5,113 bases of DNA, from NCBI GenBank assembly GCA_900758315.1, contig CAAERF010000505.1:1-5113 (forward strand). The letters run 5' to 3'. Shown in pieces: positions 1 through 5,113 of the stretch. The notes below the pieces were generated by a model. It worked only from the letters and a program-made list of their open reading frames with translations. It was not told the DNA's origin and did no database searches. This DNA is from an uncultured Oscillospiraceae bacterium. GTDB taxonomy: Bacteria > Bacillota > Clostridia > Oscillospirales > Oscillospiraceae. How positions within the stretch are numbered: the first letter of the stretch is position 1; every line of letters starts with the position of its first letter. The position numbers were made by a program, and so were the translations under genes.

Positions 1-1419
<1,419 letters not shown>

Positions 1420-1432
1420 TTTCAAGGCAAAA

Positions 1433-1438
1433 CCTTCT
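1433..1438 (-). promoter_or_regulatory. Ribosome binding site of ftsH
   Basis: Read leftward the sequence is AGAAGG. It lies 13 nt before the ATG at 1419 but only 7 nt before an in-frame TTG at 1425-1423, so the spacing favours the TTG. The encoded proteins would differ by only two N-terminal residues. The match to the anti-Shine-Dalgarno is moderate. Confidence 0.5.
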
Positions 1439-1467
1439 TCCGGAGGAGAAATCCAAACTTTGATAGT

Positions 1468-1496
1468 AATATAACATACAGGTCTGATAAAAACAA
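1468..1496 (-). promoter_or_regulatory. Probable sigma-A type promoter for ftsH
   Basis: On the minus strand there is TTGTTT (1496-1491) and TATATT (1473-1468) separated by exactly 17 nt. The -10 matches TATAAT in 5 of 6 positions and the -35 matches TTGACA in 3 of 6. The predicted transcription start is near 1461, giving a leader of about 42 nt. No CIRCE or CtsR-like operator was recognised nearby. Confidence 0.6.
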
Positions 1497-1552
1497 GGAA
1501 ACGGAAATGAATATTTTGTAAAAAAAGAGAGGCGGATCAGGGAAAATTTCGC

Positions 1553-1581
1553 TTTTTCTGCGCCGCTTTTTGTGGTATAAT
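1553..1581 (+). promoter_or_regulatory. Extended -10 promoter for rlmB and the downstream ATPase-like gene
   Basis: A perfect TATAAT at 1576-1581 is preceded directly by TGTGG (1571-1575), matching the TRTGN extension typical of Gram-positive promoters. The -35 region at 17-nt spacing (1553-1558, TTTTTC) is poor, as expected of an extended -10 promoter. The predicted start is near A1588, leaving a leader of about 76 nt before rlmB. Confidence 0.7.
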
Positions 1582-1595
1582 GCTGTGAACTATGT

Positions 1596-1632
1596 GTGGC
1601 GGCAGGAGGTAAAATCCGCCTGCGGACGCCAC
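1596..1632 (+). promoter_or_regulatory. Stable leader hairpin that sequesters an AGGAGG
   Basis: GTGGCG (1596-1601) pairs with CGCCAC (1627-1632), and GCAGG (1602-1606) pairs with CCTGC (1619-1623). Two further G-C pairs close a TAAAAT loop; a GGA bulge (1624-1626) and one A-G mismatch are the only irregularities, so 13 pairs form. It is not followed by a T-tract, so it is not a normal terminator. It lies inside the predicted rlmB leader and places a perfect Shine-Dalgarno-like AGGAGG (1604-1609) in the stem. The regulatory role is inferred; no known riboswitch class was recognised. Confidence 0.5.
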
Positions 1633-1655
1633 TGAATTACTAATATGAGAGTTGT

Positions 1656-1659
1656 GAGG
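1656..1659 (+). promoter_or_regulatory. Weak ribosome binding site of rlmB
   Basis: GAGG lies 4 nt before the TTG at 1664 and 13 nt before the in-frame ATG at 1673. Neither spacing is ideal, so the start of rlmB is uncertain by three codons. No other in-frame start occurs until residue 78, inside the conserved protein. Confidence 0.4.
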
Positions 1660-1663
1660 CGAG

Positions 1664-2461
1664 TTGAACCATATGAGGAAGGAAACCCGCAAAGGCCCGC
1701 CTGCGGGCGCCGGTGAGACAGACGGCGTCATCGAAGGGCGCAACGCGGTCATCGAGGCCCTGCGGGCCGGCACCGCCATCGACAAGATCTATCTGGCCAA
1801 GGGAGAGACCGACGCCGCCCTGGGCCACATCGCCTCCACGGCCCGAAGTAAAGGAGTCGTGGTGGTGGAGACCGACCGGCGCAAGCTGGACTACATGTCC
1901 AAAACCCATGCCCACCAGGGCGTGATCGCCATGGCGGCGGTCCGGGCCTATGCCACGGTGGAGGAGATTCTGGCCCGGGCGGAGGAACGGGGCGAGGCGC
2001 CGCTGATCGTGATCTGCGACGAGCTCTCCGATCCCCACAACCTGGGCGCGGTGATCCGCACGGCGGAGTGCGCCGGCGCCCACGGGGTGATCATCCCCAA
2101 GCGGCGCAGTGCGGGCCTGACCGCTGTGGTGGCGAAGACCTCCGCCGGCGCGGTGTCCCATCTGCCGGTGGCACGGGTGCCCAACCTGACCGCTCTGATG
2201 AAGGACCTGAAAAAACAGGGCATCTGGATTTTCGGCGCGGCCATGGACGGCGCCACGGAGCTGTACGACGCGGATCTGAAGGGCCCGGCGGCCATCGTCA
2301 TCGGCAGCGAGGGCAACGGTATGAGCCGGCTGGTGGCGGAAAACTGTGACTTTACCGTCAGTATCCCCATGAAAGGGAAAATCAATTCCCTGAATGCCTC
2401 TGCTGCGGCGGCAATCCTGCTCTATGAGGCGGTGCGCCAGCGGCGGAGTGGGGAAGCGTAG
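1664..2461 (+). CDS. rlmB: 23S rRNA (guanosine-2'-O-)-methyltransferase, RlmB/TrmH family
   Basis: SAM-dependent SPOUT enzyme. The best-known family member methylates the ribose of G2251 in the peptidyl-transferase P-loop of 23S rRNA, as a homodimer in the cytoplasm. The 265-residue length is normal with a small polar N-terminal addition. An N-terminal L30e-like substrate-binding domain starts at GRNAVIEALRAG (25-36) and runs to about residue 100. The SpoU domain follows, with motif 1 DPHNLGAVIRTA (123-134; Asn126 and Arg132), motif 2 IVIGSEGNGMSRL (211-223; Glu216), and motif 3 IPMKGKINSLNASAAAA (234-250; Ser242, Asn244), which together build the trefoil-knot SAM site. All expected catalytic residues are present. 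Translation starts at TTG 1664 or ATG 1673. It is first in a probable two-gene transcript; the next gene begins 33 nt after its stop. Other SpoU paralogues (TrmH, other TrmH-like enzymes) are possible on sequence alone, but the N-terminal domain and GRNAV motif favour RlmB (YacO in Bacillus). Confidence 0.94.
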   Translation: MNHMRKETRKGPPAGAGETDGVIEGRNAVIEALRAGTAIDKIYLAKGETDAALGHIASTARSKGVVVVETDRRKLDYMSKTHAHQGVIAMAAVRAYATVEEILARAEERGEAPLIVICDELSDPHNLGAVIRTAECAGAHGVIIPKRRSAGLTAVVAKTSAGAVSHLPVARVPNLTALMKDLKKQGIWIFGAAMDGATELYDADLKGPAAIVIGSEGNGMSRLVAENCDFTVSIPMKGKINSLNASAAAAILLYEAVRQRRSGEA

Positions 2462-2484
2462 ACCAAATACCCGAATACCCGGGT

Positions 2485-2490
2485 GAGGAG
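2485..2490 (+). promoter_or_regulatory. Ribosome binding site that sets the start of the ATPase-like gene
   Basis: GAGGAG lies 4 nt before the ATG at 2495 (6 nt if the GAGG core is used). An in-frame GTG at 2483 overlaps this site and has no good Shine-Dalgarno of its own, so ATG 2495 is preferred. Confidence 0.7.
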
Positions 2491-2494
2491 ACCA

Positions 2495-5017
2495 ATGAAG
2501 GACGAGAACAAAGAAAACAAGATAACAGAGCCTGTGGTCCAGCCGGAGGAGACGCCTGAGCTCCTGGAGGAGCTGGAGGATACGGCGGAGTTTGACCTGG
2601 AGGCCATTCTGGAGGAATACGTCGGGCAGCCAGCGGAGGAAGAATCCGAAGAGGAGCCGGAGCCGGTGGAAGCTGCGGCGGAAGAGCCGCCAGAGCCCGA
2701 CGAGGAAGAGACAACGGAGCCGGAGGCTGCTGAGGAGACAGAGCCGGAATCTGAGCCGGAAGAGGACGCGGAGTCCACAGAAGACGCGGAAGCGCCGGAG
2801 GATGCTGCGCAGGCAGAGGAGACCGGGGAAGCAGAGGATGCCCAGGAGGCGGAACCCTCTGAGGCATCGGCTGAGGAAGCGGAATCGAAGCCGGCATCTC
2901 AGGAGCCCACGGGAGAGGACCCGGAGGAGACGGCCCGGTTCATTCAGGAGCAGGTGAGCTCCGCCCTGGGGGACACCTACAGTGAGGAGACCCTGCGGGA
3001 GCAGGAGACCCGGGCGGCCCAGATCCGGAAGGCCCGGGAGCGGAAAGAGGCCCAGGAGGCCCGCCAGCAGCGGCGGGAGGAACGGGTGGACAGCGTCCGG
3101 AAGTGGGTGCACAGCCACAGGAAGAAAAAGAAGCCTGCCCCGCCGGAGCCCCAGGACAACGTGATTCAGATGCCGGTGTCCAAGCTCAAGCCGATCCGGG
3201 ATAAGATCAACAATCTCAACGAGAAGGCCATGCAGTATGCCGACGAGATGTATTCCCAGTCGGAGACGCCGGAGATGGAGGAGCAGGAGGCACCGGAGGC
3301 TCAGGTGGAGCGGGTGCCCCGGAAGCAAAAGATCCGTCGGGAACGCAAACCCAAACGGGTGTACAAGCCCGAGCCGGATATTCCACCCGGAGAGCTGGCC
3401 AAACGGTACAGCAAGGGCCTGAAAAATATGCGCCTGAGGCTCAAGTGGCTGCTGGCTCTATGCGCGGTCATGTTTTATCTGACCTTCGCCACGGAGGGAC
3501 CATTGCCACTGCCCGCCGGACTGGCAGAGCAGCCCCGGCTGATGGCCGGCATTCTGCTGTGGTGCCTGGGTGTGGCCTGTCTGCTGGGGCTGGACGCCCT
3601 GTGGATGGGCATCACCGCCATCCGCCGGAAGCGCATGGGCACTCACACCATTATGTCCTGCGCCGTGATCTTTACCCTGCTGGACGGGCTCTGGTACTGC
3701 CTGATTGGCCGGGAGGGTGGACTGCCGCTGGCGGCCCCGGCGGCGCTGATTCTGCTGGGATGCCTGTGGGGGACCTATGACCGGAAGAAGGGTCTGGCCA
3801 AGACCTGTTCCACCGCCAGCCTGTCCTCTTCGCCCTACCGGGTGACCCTGGACCACGACGAGTGGAAGGGCGGCAGCGCCTTCTGCAAGGAACAGGGGAC
3901 CACGGAGCAGTTTGGCAGTCAGATTCAGAGCCCTGACGGGGCCATGCGGGTCTATCAGCTCTTTGTGCCGCTGATTCTGGTGGCCGTGGTGCTCTTCGCT
4001 TTGATTTCCTCCTGCGGACGGATGCACCCGGAGCGATTCCTGTGGTGTCTGTCGGTGATTCTGGTCGCCGCAACCCCCATGTCCGGGATGCTGGCCTACA
4101 GCCAGCCCTTCCTGCGCCTAACCCACCGGCTGAACAACTCCGTAGCGCTGGCGGGATGGGATGGCGTGCTCTCCATGGAGGAGGGCGAGGCCTATGTGCT
4201 GCTGAAGGACGATGATCTGTTCCCGGTGGGCAGCGTCAAGTCCCAGGGAATTAAAACCTTCCACGGGGTCTCCCTGGAGCGGGTGACCAGCTGCACTGCC
4301 TCCATGATCCGGCTGTCCGGCAGCGGACTGACCAAGCTGTTCAGCGACTTGGTCCAGGTCCAGGGCGGCTTCTTCCGCCGGGTGGACTCCATGACCTACC
4401 ACGAGGCAGGCGGCATGATCGCCACCATCCGCGGGGACCAGGTAATGATCGGTACCGCCGGCTTCATGTCTGTAATGCACATCCCCCTCAAGCAGGGTGA
4501 ATACGTAAAAGAGGCTATTTTCTGCGCCATCAACGGTCAGCTCCAGGGCATCTTCGCCCTGAAGTACGACCAGTCCCGTGCCGTCCGGCCCGCCTTCCAG
4601 GCACTGCTTCAGGCGGGCGTCAAGCCGGTACTGGCCACCCGTGACTTCAACATCACACCGGCCATGCTCCACCGGCGCTTCAAGCTACCGGTGAATAGGA
4701 TGGAGTACCCCAATGTGCGCCGCCGCCACGAGCTGTCCGAGCCGGGCCAGGGCCACAACCGGGTACTGGGTGCGCTGATCCGCAGGGATGGGCTGGGGCC
4801 CTACACCGACGCCATCATCGGCGCCCGCCGTCTGCACAAGGTAGTGCGGCTGAACACCATCCTGGCCCTGGCGGCCTCAGCGGTGGGAGCGATTCTGACC
4901 TTCTACCTGACCTTTATCGCGGCGTACCTGTCTCTGAGCGCCTTTAACATGATGCTGTTTCTGCTGCTCTGGCTGGTGCCCAATCTGCTGATTTCGGCCG
5001 CAGTGGATAGATTCTGA
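2495..5017 (+). CDS. Degenerate P1B-type (heavy-metal) ATPase-like membrane protein with a charged N-terminal extension; probable pseudoenzyme
   Basis: 840 residues from ATG 2495; function unknown. Residues 17-146 are about 45% Glu+Asp, then come basic, Arg/Glu/Gln-rich probable helix or coiled coil (about 167-213, ending in HRKKKK) and a second basic patch (273-293). Eight hydrophobic segments follow at about 316-332, 349-375, 384-404, 410-426, 487-506, 513-534, 784-808 and 813-834. This 4+2+2 grouping, with a short loop after the fourth and a loop of about 250 residues after the sixth, is the P1B-ATPase plan (MA, MB, M1-M6). The large loop still reads like P and N domains: GGMIATIRGDQVMIG (639-653), then AINGQLQGIFALKYDQSRAV (678-697). 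Catalytic signatures are altered: CPC is TPM (527-529), DKTGT is replaced by KDDDLF (571-576), TGDN by TRDFN (715-719), and GDGxND by GQGHNR (751-756). The actuator region is only about 60 residues and has no TGE. The frame is intact, so it is probably a maintained non-transporting relative, not a pseudogene. It is probably co-transcribed with rlmB. The CDS is near certain; the P-type ATPase relationship is a motif-level inference. Confidence 0.8.
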   Translation: MKDENKENKITEPVVQPEETPELLEELEDTAEFDLEAILEEYVGQPAEEESEEEPEPVEAAAEEPPEPDEEETTEPEAAEETEPESEPEEDAESTEDAEAPEDAAQAEETGEAEDAQEAEPSEASAEEAESKPASQEPTGEDPEETARFIQEQVSSALGDTYSEETLREQETRAAQIRKARERKEAQEARQQRREERVDSVRKWVHSHRKKKKPAPPEPQDNVIQMPVSKLKPIRDKINNLNEKAMQYADEMYSQSETPEMEEQEAPEAQVERVPRKQKIRRERKPKRVYKPEPDIPPGELAKRYSKGLKNMRLRLKWLLALCAVMFYLTFATEGPLPLPAGLAEQPRLMAGILLWCLGVACLLGLDALWMGITAIRRKRMGTHTIMSCAVIFTLLDGLWYCLIGREGGLPLAAPAALILLGCLWGTYDRKKGLAKTCSTASLSSSPYRVTLDHDEWKGGSAFCKEQGTTEQFGSQIQSPDGAMRVYQLFVPLILVAVVLFALISSCGRMHPERFLWCLSVILVAATPMSGMLAYSQPFLRLTHRLNNSVALAGWDGVLSMEEGEAYVLLKDDDLFPVGSVKSQGIKTFHGVSLERVTSCTASMIRLSGSGLTKLFSDLVQVQGGFFRRVDSMTYHEAGGMIATIRGDQVMIGTAGFMSVMHIPLKQGEYVKEAIFCAINGQLQGIFALKYDQSRAVRPAFQALLQAGVKPVLATRDFNITPAMLHRRFKLPVNRMEYPNVRRRHELSEPGQGHNRVLGALIRRDGLGPYTDAIIGARRLHKVVRLNTILALAASAVGAILTFYLTFIAAYLSLSAFNMMLFLLLWLVPNLLISAAVDRF
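2543..2932 (+). other. Low-complexity, Glu-rich coding segment of the ATPase-like protein
   Basis: 130 codons contain 51 Glu and 8 Asp but only one Lys and no Arg, giving a net charge near -58; the rest is mainly Ala, Pro, Ser and Thr. The DNA consists of imperfect GAG/GAA/CCG-rich repeats. Its first part keeps a less repetitive stretch, EFDLEAILEEYV (residues 32-43), that could be a short amphipathic helix. The segment is predicted to be disordered and cytosolic. Confidence 0.8.
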
Positions 5018-5019
5018 AC

Positions 5020-5050
5020 AAAAAAGAGCCATGCCTTTGGAGCATGGCTC
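5020..5050 (-). terminator. Intrinsic terminator for a convergent minus-strand gene beyond the right edge
   Basis: Perfect 9-bp stem GAGCCATGC (5026-5034) / GCATGGCTC (5042-5050) with a 7-nt loop. Read leftward it is followed at once by six Ts (5025-5020), the normal intrinsic-terminator arrangement. Read rightward the stem is followed by GAGGGTG with no T-tract, so use by the ATPase-like gene, which ends 8 nt before the stem, would be weaker. Confidence 0.65.
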
Positions 5051-5077
5051 GAGGGTGTCGACAAAGTCGACCCCCTC
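5051..5077. repeat. Inverted repeat with GTCGAC arms
   Basis: GTCGAC (5057-5062) and GTCGAC (5066-5071) flank an AAA loop. The stem extends past one T-C mismatch through GAGGG (5051-5055) with CCCTC (5073-5077), for 11 pairs. There is no T-tract on either side. It directly abuts the terminator hairpin. Confidence 0.6.
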
Positions 5078-5079
5078 TC

Positions 5080-5101
5080 GGAAAAATGCATGCATTTTTC
5101 C
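5080..5101. repeat. Perfect 22-bp palindrome
   Basis: GGAAAAATGCA (5080-5090) is the exact reverse complement of TGCATTTTTCC (5091-5101). It could form a hairpin in RNA from either strand or serve as a dimer-protein site. The T5 tracts lie within the stem, so it is not a classical terminator, although a weak bidirectional one is possible. Confidence 0.6.
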
Positions 5102-5113
5102 TAAGCTTGCAGC

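Noticed and set aside
1596..1632. Reading the leader hairpin as an intrinsic terminator or attenuator
   Set aside because: The sequence after the stem (ACTGAATTACTAAT) has no T-tract. Only a transcription-independent or translation-linked role remains plausible.
1420..1663. CIRCE or CtsR heat-shock operators near ftsH
   Set aside because: Neither a TTAGCACTC/GAGTGCTAA pair nor a GGTCAAA tandem repeat is present.
2483..2485. GTG as the start of the ATPase-like gene
   Set aside because: It overlaps the good GAGGAG site, which is properly placed only for the ATG at 2495.
1640..3328. A 562-codon open frame on the minus strand
   Set aside because: It lies antisense to rlmB and the Glu-rich segment. 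Its Leu/Arg-rich protein is what the reverse of GAG-rich and GC-rich codons yields, it has no recognisable domain, and the plus-strand frames carry clear family motifs.
3458..4672. Minus-strand frames of 133-189 codons opposite the ATPase-like gene
   Set aside because: They are antisense shadows with Gln/Pro/Gly-rich products and no motifs or ribosome binding sites that stand out.
2495..5017. Calling the ATPase-like gene a functional metal-transporting ATPase
   Set aside because: CPC, TGE, DKTGT, TGDN and GDGxND are all altered or absent, so a transport function cannot be supported.
4877..5095. A 72-codon minus-strand frame running through the terminal inverted repeats
   Set aside because: Its 5' half is encoded by the palindromes and its remainder is antisense to the last membrane helices, so it is probably spurious.

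Overview
The window looks like chromosomal DNA of a GC-rich Gram-positive anaerobe, most likely an Oscillospiraceae/Clostridia-type Firmicute. This is inferred from the strong G/C bias at third codon positions, purine-rich Shine-Dalgarno sites, a Gram-positive style extended -10 promoter (TGTGG-TATAAT), and FtsH and RlmB sequences of Firmicute character. No database search was possible, so the taxonomy is an inference.

Layout. (1) Positions 1-1419, minus strand: the first 473 codons of ftsH, the membrane-anchored AAA+ zinc protease. The gene runs off the left edge just after its HEVGH zinc motif. (2) Positions 1420-1663: a 244-bp divergent intergenic region. It holds a promoter for ftsH (minus), an extended -10 promoter for the rightward genes (plus), and a strong hairpin in the rightward leader that buries a perfect AGGAGG. 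(3) Positions 1664-2461, plus: rlmB, a SpoU/TrmH-family 2'-O-ribose methyltransferase. (4) Positions 2495-5017, plus: an 840-residue membrane protein, 33 nt behind rlmB and probably in the same transcript. Its C-terminal two thirds have the eight-helix layout of a P1B-type (heavy-metal) ATPase, but every catalytic signature is eroded. It also carries a roughly 300-residue N-terminal extension that is first extremely acidic and then basic. (5) Positions 5018-5113: three back-to-back inverted repeats. The first is followed by a T-tract only when read leftward, so it most likely ends a convergent gene lying beyond the right edge.

The gene at 2495-5017 is the most unusual item. It appears to be an intact, long, expressed-looking P-type ATPase pseudoenzyme, not a decayed pseudogene, and its function is unknown. 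FtsH does membrane-protein quality control and RlmB does ribosome maturation. Nothing in the sequence shows a direct functional link among the three genes beyond shared regulatory DNA (ftsH and rlmB) and probable co-transcription (rlmB and the ATPase-like gene). No RNA genes, insertion sequences or CRISPR arrays were seen, and no gene-free stretch exceeds 300 bases.
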